Counted from the first letter of the stretch, positions 1 to 7,510 are shown. The stretch: DNA of 64,000 bases from Aquilonibacter sp963703325 (GCA_963703325.1 OY969805.1:930001-994000); one strand, 5' to 3'. The notes: a model not told the origin generated them from the letters alone. Made by a program: numbers and translations.

Positions 1-604
1 CGCCGGGATAAAGTTGGCGCAAGCGATCGGTATTTACGCGTCCGGTCGCAATCGAGTTAACGGTGATGCCGTCTTTCGCAACTTCCAAGGACAACGTTTT
101 GAGCGCAGAGACCAGCGCGGTACGGAACGCATTCGATAGCGTAAGGTTTGGAATCGGTTGTCGCACCGAGGTCGACGTCAGCGCGACGATGCGTCCCCAC
201 TGGTTTGCCGCCATTGCCGGCAGCACGCCGTTGGTCAACTCGATCATCGATCGCAACACGCCGCGATAACCGGCGTCCCAATCCTCGAGCGTCATCTTCG
301 AAGGCGTGCCGGGTTTGGGCCCACCGCCGTTGAGCACCACGATATCGATCGCGCCAAATGCGTCGTTCACCGCGCCGAGCAGTTTGCCGATCGATTTCGA
401 CTCGTTAAGATCCACCTCGAAGGCGCGCGCGTCGGTCGCACCGGCGTCCATTGCGCGTTTCGCAACCGACTCGAGCTTGTCGCGGCGCCGTGCCGCGACC
501 GCCAGCGATACACCTTCGGCCGCGAGCGAGAGCGCGATTGCTTCGCCGATACCCGCACTTGCGCCGGTAACGAGCGCCACGCGCCCGCGAATGCCTAAGT
601 CCAT
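1..604 (-). CDS. SDR-family oxidoreductase (3-oxoacyl-ACP reductase-like), C-terminus cut by window edge
   Basis: Reading leftward from the ATG at 604, the protein begins MDLGIRGRVALVTG and shows the Rossmann nucleotide-binding motif TGASAGIG at residues 13-20, so it should bind NAD(P)H. About 201 codons are visible before the left edge, so the C-terminus is missing. The usual catalytic YxxxK is not seen: at that place the sequence reads LTLSNAFRTALV, with Arg in the Lys position. I recall an SDR subgroup with this pattern whose activity is uncertain. The start overlaps the end of the upstream dehydratase gene by 10 bp (595-604), which implies translational coupling. It is the last visible gene of the ArsR-headed operon. 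Confidence 0.85.
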   Translation of the reverse strand, partial: MDLGIRGRVALVTGASAGIGEAIALSLAAEGVSLAVAARRRDKLESVAKRAMDAGATDARAFEVDLNESKSIGKLLGAVNDAFGAIDIVVLNGGGPKPGTPSKMTLEDWDAGYRGVLRSMIELTNGVLPAMAANQWGRIVALTSTSVRQPIPNLTLSNAFRTALVSALKTLSLEVAKDGITVNSIATGRVNTDRLRQLYPG

Positions 605-1464
605 GTCACCACCGTATTTCCGCCGCTTACAATCACCGCGACTCGTTCTCCGGACGCGGGCTCATACTTCCTTGAAAGCAGGGCGGCAAAGGCGGTTGCG
701 CCACCGGGTTCGGCGATTACGCGCGCACGGCTCCAGAGCGCTTCACGGGCCGCGCGAATTTCATCGTCGCTGACCAGGATGGCGCGCTCGACGAAGCGCG
801 CCGCGATCGGATAGACGAGCGATCCCAGTGCGCCCGCAGCCAGTGAATCGCTCGCGATGCTCCCGGTCGGTGCTAGAACCGGCGCGCCCGCGCGCAGCGC
901 CCAGTCCAGCGTGGGCGCGCCGTCGGGCTCGACGCCGACGACGCGTACGCGCCCCTCGAACCAGGCGCTGACCCCGGCAATCAGACCGCCGCCGCCCACC
1001 GGCACGAGCACCGTATCGAAGGGTGCGGCTTCTTCTAATTCCTTTCCGAGCGAACCCGCCCCAAGAATCGTTTCCACCGCATCGAACGCGTGGACCGGCA
1101 TCGCTTCACGTGTGGCTGCATCAGCGATGCTGGCTGCGAGCGCGTCGGGATAGGTGCCGGGGACGATGACCAGCTCGGCGCCCGTCGCGCGAATGCGTTC
1201 GATCTTCGCCGGCGAGGAAATCTCCGGTACGAAGATCCGACAGGGAATGTGAAGCGTCGCGGCCGCATGCGCCACCGCTGCGCCGTGATTGCCGCCCGAT
1301 GCCGCAACGACGCCCGCCGGCGGAACGCTGCGCGTGCGCAGATTGGCAAATGCACCGCGCGCCTTGAACGAGCCGGCAACTTGCAGACATTCCAACTTGA
1401 GCAGCGTGCCGTCGAGATCGAGCACCGGCGTGTTGCGGATGTACGGCCGGATCAGCGGCTCCAT
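595..1464 (-). CDS. Threonine/serine dehydratase-like PLP enzyme
   Basis: The 289-residue protein is a fold-type II PLP enzyme of the threonine/serine ammonia-lyase group. GSFKARGAF near residue 33 carries the PLP lysine, VGGGGLIAGV is the glycine-rich phosphate loop, and VIVSGGNT lies near the C-terminus. Such enzymes eliminate the amino acid hydroxyl to give an enamine that hydrolyses to a 2-oxo acid and ammonia. No ACT regulatory domain is present, so it resembles catabolic or racemase-like members rather than feedback-inhibited IlvA. I chose the ATG at 1464 because GGGAGGGC lies just upstream; the same frame runs further 5' but only through the upstream aminotransferase gene. The spacing to that gene is 19 bp. 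Substrate (Thr, Ser or a related amino acid) cannot be decided here. Confidence 0.88.
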   Translation of the reverse strand: MEPLIRPYIRNTPVLDLDGTLLKLECLQVAGSFKARGAFANLRTRSVPPAGVVAASGGNHGAAVAHAAATLHIPCRIFVPEISSPAKIERIRATGAELVIVPGTYPDALAASIADAATREAMPVHAFDAVETILGAGSLGKELEEAAPFDTVLVPVGGGGLIAGVSAWFEGRVRVVGVEPDGAPTLDWALRAGAPVLAPTGSIASDSLAAGALGSLVYPIAARFVERAILVSDDEIRAAREALWSRARVIAEPGGATAFAALLSRKYEPASGERVAVIVSGGNTVVTWT

Positions 1465-1483
1465 CGCCGCGATGCCCTCCCGA

Positions 1484-2620
1484 TTAAGCAACGGCGCCGG
1501 TCGCCTGCATGAGCGCGGCGCCAAGCGCAACGTAGGCCGCGTCGAGTTGCTGCAGCGCGAGATGGCCGAATCCCAACCGGAACACACGCGGTTCGTCGGC
1601 AAACCATACGCCCTTCGAGACGCGTACCCCGCCTTGCGACAACGCGTCGTAGAACCGAACGACCGCGGCCTCGTCATAGACGTCGGGGCGCAGACGCACG
1701 CAGCAGATCGCACCGGCGTCAGGTCGAACCCATTGCACCACGCTCGCGTTGGCGCGCATCCATGCCTGCGTCGTCGTCAAACACTGGGCGAGAAACGAAC
1801 GCCTTTCGCCCAAGATGCGATCGCGCAGCTGCAGCACGCGCAACGCCAATGCCTCTTCGATGGCTGGGCTCGACACAACGGTATTGAACTTGCCAAGCAC
1901 GAGCGCCTCGCGCAGCGATGCATCGCGCGTGATCGCCCATCCGAGGCGCAAGCCGGGCGCGCCGTGACATTTCGAAAGCGAAGCGACCGTGACGACCTTG
2001 GGTCCCAGCGACAGTGCGCTCGCGGCGATCGGCTCGTCGCCGAACGACGCCTCACGATAGGTGTCATCGACGACGAGAAACGCCTGCGGCGCGAGCTGGG
2101 CCATGAGTTCTACCATCTTGCGCAGCCGGTCGAGTGGAATCGCAACGCCGGATGGATTTTGCGGCGACGCCACACTGACGAGTTTGGTTTTCTCCGAGAG
2201 CAGCGAGCGCAGCGCATCGGGATCGACCTGATAGCCGCGATCGAACGAGACCGCGAGCTCGCGTACCGTTGCACCGACGGCATCCAGCGCGGACCGCGCC
2301 GGAGGAAAGACCGGCGTAACGACGACCGCCTCGTCGCCGCGATCGCACAGGATGAACGCCAACAAGAACAACGCGTGCGCACCTCCGACGGTGATCACCA
2401 CGTCATCCGCCTGCGCGCCCTGGACGCCGGCGATGGCGGCGCGCAGCTCCGCATCTCCCTGCGCCGTGCCGTAACCGAGCGCGACGCGCTTGATGCGCGC
2501 CTCCGTGTCGTCGTCGAGGAACGCTTCCAGCGCAAGATTCGGTCCGTAACTGCCGCCCAAATCGAAACGCGGCTCCTCGCCGATCAGCGAGATGATTTCG
2601 TTTGGAGAAAAACGTGACAT
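1484..2620 (-). CDS. Class I/II PLP-dependent aminotransferase
   Basis: The 378-residue protein has the fold-type I aminotransferase layout. There is a substrate-binding GYGTAQGDAELRAAI segment, the PQNPSG motif near residue 165, VVDDTYRE with the PLP-ring aspartate, SLSKCHGAPGLRLGW with the Schiff-base lysine at about residue 217, and a C-terminal FRLGFG with the carboxylate-binding arginine. It should transfer amino groups between an amino acid and a 2-oxo acid; the substrate is not readable from sequence. It sits 11 bp after the PhzF-like gene and 19 bp before the dehydratase, in one operon. Length and motifs are normal for the family. Confidence 0.9.
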   Translation of the reverse strand: MSRFSPNEIISLIGEEPRFDLGGSYGPNLALEAFLDDDTEARIKRVALGYGTAQGDAELRAAIAGVQGAQADDVVITVGGAHALFLLAFILCDRGDEAVVVTPVFPPARSALDAVGATVRELAVSFDRGYQVDPDALRSLLSEKTKLVSVASPQNPSGVAIPLDRLRKMVELMAQLAPQAFLVVDDTYREASFGDEPIAASALSLGPKVVTVASLSKCHGAPGLRLGWAITRDASLREALVLGKFNTVVSSPAIEEALALRVLQLRDRILGERRSFLAQCLTTTQAWMRANASVVQWVRPDAGAICCVRLRPDVYDEAAVVRFYDALSQGGVRVSKGVWFADEPRVFRLGFGHLALQQLDAAYVALGAALMQATGAVA

Positions 2621-2631
2621 CGTTCTTCTTT

Positions 2632-3510
2632 CTAGAGCGTAAAGCGGCCGGTTGCGACCGGCGTAACGTTCCCGCCGACTTCGATCCCCGCGGAACCGCC
2701 GTCACCGTGAATGAGGACGTGTAGCAGACTGCGCCGTCCCATCGTGCGGCCTTGCTCGCTGACGAAGCTAGAGCCGTCTGCGCGCGAGACGAGACCGTGC
2801 TTCACCATGAATGCCGCCAGCGGTCCGGTCGCGCTGCCGGTCGCCGGATCTTCGGGCACGCCCAAGTGCGGCGCAAACATGCGCGAGTACGCACCGCCGT
2901 CGCGCGGCGAGAAGACAAACGCCAACGCGGGAAGTCCGCAAGCCTCCACCAGCGCTGCAAATGCCTGAGAGTCAACCCGCGCGCGATCGACCGTGGCCGC
3001 ATCTCGAAGCGGGATCAGCAAGGTCGGATTGCCCGCAGAGTGGATTTCACACGGAATATCGGGGAGCAAATCGCTTTCGCCTAGCGAAACCGCGGCAGCG
3101 CACATGTCGCGCGCAATCGTCCCGATATACCGTATCTCGGGCGTCGTGAGCCACAGCATCGGATCGTCGCCGGCGTCGACGCGGACGTTCACCGGCCCGA
3201 TGTTTTCATCGAGCGTGAACGACGTCGCGTTTTTCGCGACCAACGCAAGGCGGCGCATGACATACGCGGTCCCGATCGTCGGATGACCCGCGAAGTCCAT
3301 CTCGGCGTTGGGCGTAAAGATTCGCACGCGTGTCGCGCCCTCGCGCGATTGCGCGGGGAGGACGAAGGTCGTTTCCGAGAGATTGAACTCACGCGCAATG
3401 CGCTGCATCGTCTTCGCGTCGAGCATGGACGCGTCGGGAAAGACGGCGAGCGCATTGCCTTCCAACGCCGCTTTGGTAAAGACGTCGACGATGTGGTACA
3501 CCAGGTCCAT
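2632..3510 (-). CDS. PhzF-family isomerase
   Basis: The 292-residue protein matches the PhzF family, a pseudo-symmetric two-domain fold related to diaminopimelate epimerase. Visible marks are the N-terminal VDVFTKAALEGNALAVF, FNLSETTFVLP with the catalytic Glu of the SET segment near residue 46, EMDFAGHPTIGTAY, and the C-terminal PATGSATGPLAAFMVKHG phosphate/carboxylate loop. The phenazine enzyme isomerises dihydro-3-hydroxyanthranilate, but most relatives have unknown substrates and no other phenazine gene is present, so I would not assign phenazine synthesis. It starts two bases after the ArsR gene stop, so the two are cotranscribed. Confidence 0.88.
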   Translation of the reverse strand: MDLVYHIVDVFTKAALEGNALAVFPDASMLDAKTMQRIAREFNLSETTFVLPAQSREGATRVRIFTPNAEMDFAGHPTIGTAYVMRRLALVAKNATSFTLDENIGPVNVRVDAGDDPMLWLTTPEIRYIGTIARDMCAAAVSLGESDLLPDIPCEIHSAGNPTLLIPLRDAATVDRARVDSQAFAALVEACGLPALAFVFSPRDGGAYSRMFAPHLGVPEDPATGSATGPLAAFMVKHGLVSRADGSSFVSEQGRTMGRRSLLHVLIHGDGGSAGIEVGGNVTPVATGRFTL

Positions 3511-3512
3511 CG

Positions 3513-3836
3513 TCAGATCGCCCGTTCGAACCAGCGCTTTAGTTGCGCGATGCGCGCTTCATCGCGTTTGTAGAACGTCCACTGTTTGATCCGCTTGCCG
3601 CGAAGCAAACCCGCCGCGACCAGCACGCGCAGGTGTTCGCTCGCCGTTGGTTGACTAACGCCGAGCTTTTCCGCGATGAACACGCCGCATACGCCGTCGT
3701 CGACCAAATCGCCGTCGACTTGCTCGCGGAAATGAGCGCGCGGATCCTTGAGCCATTTAAGAATGATCAGCCGCCGGTCGCTGGCGAGCGCGCGCAGCGC
3801 CGATTCGAACTCCTCAGCGGTTAGGCTCATTGCCAT
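3513..3836 (-). CDS. ArsR-type winged-helix transcriptional regulator
   Basis: The 107-residue protein is a small winged-helix regulator. It has an N-terminal helix around FESALRALASDRRLIILKW and a recognition region reading VSQPTASEHLRVLVAAGLL, followed by a wing. No clear metal-binding CxC or CVC motif is seen, so it probably senses something other than metals. I prefer the ATG at 3836 (MAMSLTAEEF); an in-frame ATG at 3830 is also possible and a longer frame to 3911 looks non-coding. It heads a five-gene operon running to 604 and is divergent from the RidA gene with only 37 bp between starts. A perfect short palindrome in that gap is a likely autoregulatory site. Confidence 0.85.
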   Translation of the reverse strand: MAMSLTAEEFESALRALASDRRLIILKWLKDPRAHFREQVDGDLVDDGVCGVFIAEKLGVSQPTASEHLRVLVAAGLLRGKRIKQWTFYKRDEARIAQLKRWFERAI

Positions 3837-3876
3837 ATTGCTAATTTGCCATGAAGCTAATAATATTGTCAATATG
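3834..3876. promoter_or_regulatory. Candidate ArsR operator in the divergent ArsR/RidA gap
   Basis: The AT-rich gap between the divergent starts holds ATATTG-T-CAATAT at 3863-3875, a perfect 6-1-6 inverted repeat that touches the RidA start codon. A further ATATTG half-site lies at 3835-3840 beside the ArsR start, and GCTAAT occurs twice in between. Binding here could repress both directions. The link to the adjacent ArsR protein is inferred from position only. Confidence 0.5.
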
Positions 3877-4224
3877 TCGGAAATCGTGCGTCTGAAACCC
3901 GGCCCGCGCATGAGCGCCGGCGTACGTTACGGTGGGCTGCTCTTTACCGCCGGCCATGTCGATGCGCAGGCGCGCGACGTTGCCGGACAGATGAAAAACG
4001 TGCTGGCGAAGTTGGCTGCGCTGCTCGAAGAAGCCGGAACCGCGCGCTCGCACATTCTTTCCGCCAATATCTGGCTTGCCGACATCGCGTCGTTCGAGGC
4101 GATGAACGCGGTCTGGGATGCATGGATCGACCCGCGCAATCCGCCGGCGCGCGCGACCGTTGAGGCGAAGCTCGCCGCCCCGGAATATCTGGTGGAGGTG
4201 TCGCTCGTCGTTGCGCTGGACTAA
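3874..4224 (+). CDS. RidA/YjgF family enamine/imine deaminase
   Basis: The 116-residue protein starts MSEIVRLKPGPRMSAGVRYGG and keeps RidA marks: GLLFTAGHVDAQ in the N-terminal half, then PPARATVEAKLA with the conserved Arg and YLVEVSLVVAL with the late Glu. RidA proteins are trimers that hydrolyse the reactive enamine/imine intermediates released by PLP dehydratases. That fits its position, divergent from an operon containing exactly such a dehydratase and an aminotransferase. I use the ATG at 3874, since the frame upstream of it crosses the ArsR gene and the AT-rich operator region. Confidence 0.88.
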   Translation: MSEIVRLKPGPRMSAGVRYGGLLFTAGHVDAQARDVAGQMKNVLAKLAALLEEAGTARSHILSANIWLADIASFEAMNAVWDAWIDPRNPPARATVEAKLAAPEYLVEVSLVVALD

Positions 4225-4233
4225 TCGCCCGGC

Positions 4234-4611
4234 ATGAATCCGTACGAATCGATGATCGAGCGGCGCACCGAACTCGTCTTTCCCGAAGACGCCAACGTGC
4301 TCGGCACGCTCTTCGGCGGCAAAGCGGTCGCGATGATGGACGAGGTCGGTGCGATCATCGCGATGCGGGCGTGCCGCAAGGCCGTCGTCACCGCCTCGAT
4401 CGACCGCATCGACTTCAAAGAGCCGATCCACATCGGGGAATTCGTCGGAGTCGTGGCCCGCATCGTGAAGGTCGGGCGCACCTCCCTGACCGCACAGGTC
4501 GAGTTGTGGGCTGAAGAACCGGCCAGCGGCAACCGGCGACTCTCGACCACCGGTTCCTTCGTTTTCGTGGCCGTCGACGAGCGCGGAAAGCCGACCCCGA
4601 TCCAAAGTTAG
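4234..4611 (+). CDS. Hotdog-fold acyl-CoA thioesterase (YciA/BACH-like)
   Basis: The 125-residue protein is a single hotdog domain. FPEDANVLGTLFGGKAVAMMDEVGAI is typical of the YciA/acyl-CoA hydrolase group, with the conserved Asp in MMDE, followed by VVTASIDRIDFKEPIHIGE. These enzymes hydrolyse acyl-CoA thioesters in the cytoplasm. It begins 9 bp after the RidA stop and probably shares its transcript. The chain length preferred cannot be inferred. Confidence 0.87.
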   Translation: MNPYESMIERRTELVFPEDANVLGTLFGGKAVAMMDEVGAIIAMRACRKAVVTASIDRIDFKEPIHIGEFVGVVARIVKVGRTSLTAQVELWAEEPASGNRRLSTTGSFVFVAVDERGKPTPIQS

Positions 4612-4622
4612 CGCCTTTGCCC

Positions 4623-4651
4623 TTGCGGCGTCCCGAGGTCTTTGCTATGCT
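4623..4651 (+). promoter_or_regulatory. Sigma-70-type promoter of rpsO
   Basis: TTGCGG at 4623-4628 and TATGCT at 4646-4651 are separated by 17 bp, with a TGC just before the -10 box. The start would fall near 4658, leaving a leader of about 85 nt before the rpsO start. In other bacteria rpsO leaders bind S15 for autoregulation; the leader here is GC-rich and foldable, but I cannot identify a specific S15 site by eye. Confidence 0.6.
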
Positions 4652-4743
4652 ACGCCGGTCGCCGGGATGGAGCCGCAGCCGCTAGGCAAGCTGCGAACCC
4701 TGTACTCGAGCGAGACCATCCTGACTCCAAGGAGCAACGTTTC

Positions 4744-5013
4744 GTGCCTCTCACCAAAGAGCAAAAGGCGGAGATTGCCGCCAAGTACGGCCGCGGATCC
4801 AACGATACCGGCTCGGCCGAAGTGCAGATTGCGATCCTCACCGCATCGATCAATCAGCTCACCGACCATCTCAAGCTTCACAAGAAGGACCACCACAGCC
4901 GTCGCGGATTGCTGCTGCAGGTTGGTCAACGTCGTCGTCTGTTGAGCTACTTACAGAAGAAAGATCTCGAGCGTTATCGCACGCTCATCGGCGAACTCGG
5001 CTTGCGCCGCTAG
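4744..5013 (+). CDS. rpsO: 30S ribosomal protein S15
   Basis: The 89-residue protein has the standard S15 length and sequence: PLTKEQKAEIAAKYGR at the start, then GSAEVQIAILTASINQLTDHL, KLHKKDHHSRRGLL and YLQKKDLERYRTLIGELGLRR at the end. S15 binds the central domain of 16S rRNA early in small-subunit assembly. The start is GTG at 4744, chosen because AAGGAG lies 9 nt upstream (4729-4734) and S15 begins at this point in other bacteria. The gene is followed by a hairpin repeat at 5023. Unlike in many bacteria, pnp is not next door but 11 kb downstream. Confidence 0.97.
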   Translation: MPLTKEQKAEIAAKYGRGSNDTGSAEVQIAILTASINQLTDHLKLHKKDHHSRRGLLLQVGQRRRLLSYLQKKDLERYRTLIGELGLRR

Positions 5014-5022
5014 ATGGTTCCA

Positions 5023-5081
5023 CCGGCCCTCGGCCGGTCGCACATCCTGTGCTTGGAACCTTCAGCCGCTTCGTGCGGCTA
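5023..5081 (+). repeat. Dispersed three-hairpin repeat, copy A
   Basis: Three short hairpins lie in a row: CCGGCC-CTC-GGCCGG, GCACA-TCC-TGTGC and AGCCGC-TTCGT-GCGGCT, with GGAACCTTC between the second and third. The same arrangement recurs at 16185 (opposite strand), 30010 and, in altered form, 53671. Here it sits 9 bp after the rpsO stop and overlaps the stop codon of the convergent phosphatase gene. It could act as a bidirectional terminator, but it lacks a long U-run. Confidence 0.75.
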
Positions 5082-6683
5082 CTTGACCAAAACGGCACGC
5101 GCGTGACTTCCACGCGGGTGCCGTTTTGTTACGCTGAACTCGCGCGTCAGCTCGGAGACGATAAAGAGCCCGCGTCCCGATTCGCTCATCACGTCGATCG
5201 GCAACATCGGCGCGCGTTCGAAGCCGGGCCCTTCGTCGATCACGTGCAAGACGAGATCGCCGCCGGTATTATCCAGCACGAATTCGACCGAGCCCGCGGC
5301 GTGACGAACGACGTTACCGGCCAATTCGCCAAATACAAGTTCGGCGGTCTCTAGCCGCAACTCTGAGAGGCCGTATCCGATCAGCAGCGCGCGGAACTCT
5401 CGCCGCATGCTTGAAAGCCCGTCCGCGTCGAGGCAGGCGAACATCCAGCGCCGCATGTTCGCAACACGCTGGTCGCGATGCATGCGTAAGGTGAGAATCG
5501 CCACGTCGTCACGCGCGCCGTCGCTGAGCACCCGTTCGCGAATCAGCGCAGCGGGATGCCGGACTGTATCGATCTGGGAATCGGCAAGGATCGCACGCAA
5601 CCGTTGCTCTCCACGCTCGATGTCGTGCGATGATTCGATCAAACCGTCGGTATAAAATACGAGAAGATCACCGTCGCCGACACTAACGCTGCAGGCACGA
5701 ATGGAAACGCGGTCGCGCAAGCCGAGCGGAAGATCGACGAAGACGAGCTCATCCAAGCTGCCGTCAGCACGGCGAATATACGGCGGTGGATGCCCGGCGC
5801 TGGCATAGACCATCGTACTCGCGATCGGATCGATCACGCCGACGAAAGCGGTAACAAAACCGTCCGGCTCATCCACGCGTAATGCGCGATCGGCCGAGTT
5901 GAGCATCAACACCGGGTCGGCATGAACCTGCGCGATACCTCGGATGATTTGCCGCATGCTGCTCATCGTCACCGCGGCATCGAGCCCGCTTCCCGCGACA
6001 TCTCCGATCGAAACGACGACGCGCCCGTCGGCGAGCGCAAAGGCGTCATACCAATCGCCGCCGATCTGCGCTTCGCTACTGCCCGGCACGTAAACCGCGT
6101 CGAGGGCAATGCCGTCGATTAGCGGCAATCGGCGCGGCAGTGACGCGGCTTGGAGCGCCTCGGCAACCCGATGCTCGCGCTGGTAGAGTTGCGCGTTCTG
6201 AATCGCGAGCGCGCAGCGCCGCGCCACCTCTTCGAGAAACGCCACGCCGGCGGCGCGGTAGGCGTCACAGTCGTCGGGTCGCACGAACGAAATCGCGCCT
6301 ATCGACTTTCCGCGCACGTGCATCGGCACGACGACCGTCTCGAGCACCGTGTCGTTGATATTCTCGACAAAGCTCGCGGCGCGCGCCTCACCGTAGACAT
6401 GCGCACGAATGCGCGAGGCCGGGACTTCGCGTGGCATGCCGTCGTGCGCAAACGCCACCGTCCGCGGGACGCCGTTCATCAGGAGGTCGATTTGACAGGA
6501 GTCGGCGAGCCGCGGGATTGCCGCTTCACAGATGTGACGCAGCGTACGATCCAGTTCGAGCGAGCTGTTGGCGATGCGGCCGAGTTCCGCTAAGTACGCT
6601 TGTTCCTGCGACATGCGTTTCTGGTCGTCGATATCGGTGCTCGTCCCGAACCAGCGCACGATCTCGCCGTTCTCGTCATGCAT
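5079..6683 (-). CDS. GAF-PP2C (SpoIIE/RsbU)-RsbW-type ATPase protein, C-terminal part of a frameshifted gene
   Basis: This frame encodes the end of a PAS domain (PAC motif VRWFGTSTDIDDQ), a GAF-like domain, a PP2C/SpoIIE serine phosphatase domain with IGGDWYDAF and VSIGDVAGSGLDAA metal-binding motifs, and a C-terminal GHKL ATPase domain with ELAGNVVRHA and VIDEGPGF. Such proteins act in partner-switching control of sigma factors, dephosphorylating an anti-anti-sigma factor and phosphorylating it through the RsbW-like domain. The frame continues upstream of the first Met to about 6710 as RWFLTRASP, matching a PAC motif; the N-terminal PAS domains are in another frame at 6698-7351. The two pieces were surely one gene of about 750 codons. 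No STAS or sigma gene is nearby. Confidence 0.85.
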   Translation of the reverse strand: MHDENGEIVRWFGTSTDIDDQKRMSQEQAYLAELGRIANSSLELDRTLRHICEAAIPRLADSCQIDLLMNGVPRTVAFAHDGMPREVPASRIRAHVYGEARAASFVENINDTVLETVVVPMHVRGKSIGAISFVRPDDCDAYRAAGVAFLEEVARRCALAIQNAQLYQREHRVAEALQAASLPRRLPLIDGIALDAVYVPGSSEAQIGGDWYDAFALADGRVVVSIGDVAGSGLDAAVTMSSMRQIIRGIAQVHADPVLMLNSADRALRVDEPDGFVTAFVGVIDPIASTMVYASAGHPPPYIRRADGSLDELVFVDLPLGLRDRVSIRACSVSVGDGDLLVFYTDGLIESSHDIERGEQRLRAILADSQIDTVRHPAALIRERVLSDGARDDVAILTLRMHRDQRVANMRRWMFACLDADGLSSMRREFRALLIGYGLSELRLETAELVFGELAGNVVRHAAGSVEFVLDNTGGDLVLHVIDEGPGFERAPMLPIDVMSESGRGLFIVSELTREFSVTKRHPRGSHARAVLVK

Positions 6684-6697
6684 CGGTGAGGCGCGCG

Positions 6698-7351
6698 TTA
6701 GGAACCAGCGCGCGGACGCCCGTCAGCTCCAATCAGCCGATGTTGCATCTCGTAGGGCACACCACGTGCAATTGAATGTTGCCAACGGTCGCGGCTCAGC
6801 GGCAGATCCGCCGGATGCACGAGCGTTTCCCAGGCATCGACGCCGGTCACCTCCTCCAGCGAGCGACGGGTATACTTCAGCATCGCCTCATTGGCATAGT
6901 CTTGCTCGCCGCGCGCATTGGTCGACCACACGAGATCCGGGAGCGCTTCGGCAATCGTACGCATTTGCCGGTCGCGTATTTCGTGTGCCGTCCGCTGATC
7001 GTGAATATCCATCGCCGTACCAATTCGGTGGAAAGGTGATGGGGTGCCGAGATGCACCCACCGGATCAAATGCCAGCGGTACATCCCATCCGAACGGCGG
7101 CGCATGCGAAAGTCCGCCTCCGAACTGCCGCTGCGCAGCGCGCGCATCAACACCGGCAAATCGAGCGGATGCACGAGCGCATTGCGTTCGTCGAGCGTCG
7201 AGCCCGACGGCAGTCCGGTATATTCGAACCAGGCTCGGTTGACAAATGTCAGCCGGTCCTCACTGTCGGTTGTCCACACCATGATCGGTAGCGCGTCGGC
7301 GAGATTCCAGAAGCGATCGTCGGCGACGCGATCATCGAGGTCACCGCGCAT
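6698..7351 (-). CDS. PAS-PAS sensor module, N-terminal part of the frameshifted phosphatase gene
   Basis: The frame encodes two PAS domains: FWNLADALPIMVWTTDSEDR with FVNRAWFEYTGL, and IAEALPDLVWSTNARGEQDY with YTRRSLEEVTG. It ends abruptly at RLIGADGRPRAGS. Removing two bases from, or adding one base to, the GCGCGCG run at 6708-6714 restores GRPRWFLTRASP and joins it to the phosphatase frame. The start is uncertain: ATG at 7351 gives a clean PAS start; an in-frame ATG at 7447 adds 32 Arg-rich residues that look non-coding. A different frame, from an ATG at 7457, reads ALRAFAQRWGRAAFITDPAG, which resembles a PAS start and may be a further displaced N-terminus. Confidence 0.75.
   Translation of the reverse strand: MRGDLDDRVADDRFWNLADALPIMVWTTDSEDRLTFVNRAWFEYTGLPSGSTLDERNALVHPLDLPVLMRALRSGSSEADFRMRRRSDGMYRWHLIRWVHLGTPSPFHRIGTAMDIHDQRTAHEIRDRQMRTIAEALPDLVWSTNARGEQDYANEAMLKYTRRSLEEVTGVDAWETLVHPADLPLSRDRWQHSIARGVPYEMQHRLIGADGRPRAGS
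6708..6714 (-). other. Frameshift site in the PAS/PP2C gene
   Basis: The alternating run GCGCGCG marks the point where protein similarity passes from one frame to the other: GRPR in the upstream frame, WFLTRASP in the downstream frame. A two-base slip in such a run is a common sequencing or replication error. No slippery heptamer with a downstream pseudoknot is apparent to suggest programmed frameshifting. Confidence 0.7.
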
Positions 7352-7510
7352 AGGTGCACGCACCGGCGGGATCGGTGATGAACGCAGCACGGCCCCAGCG
7401 TTGCGCGAACGCGCGCAGCGCGGAGGCTCCGAATTCGCCCGTCGCACCGAAGGTCATGGCCTGGATGTTGTCTCTACCCACGCCCGAGCCAGACTCAAAC
7501 GTCCGAGCGC

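Noticed and set aside
1289..2617. A 442-codon plus-strand frame
   Set aside because: It lies antisense to the aminotransferase and dehydratase genes, is extremely Arg-rich and has no ribosome site or motif.
2632..3510. A phenazine biosynthesis locus
   Set aside because: Only a PhzF-family gene is present; the rest of phzABCDEG is missing and the family is mostly of other function.
6708..6714. Programmed ribosomal frameshifting in the phosphatase gene
   Set aside because: No slippery heptamer or obvious downstream pseudoknot is visible; an indel in a GC dinucleotide run explains it more simply.
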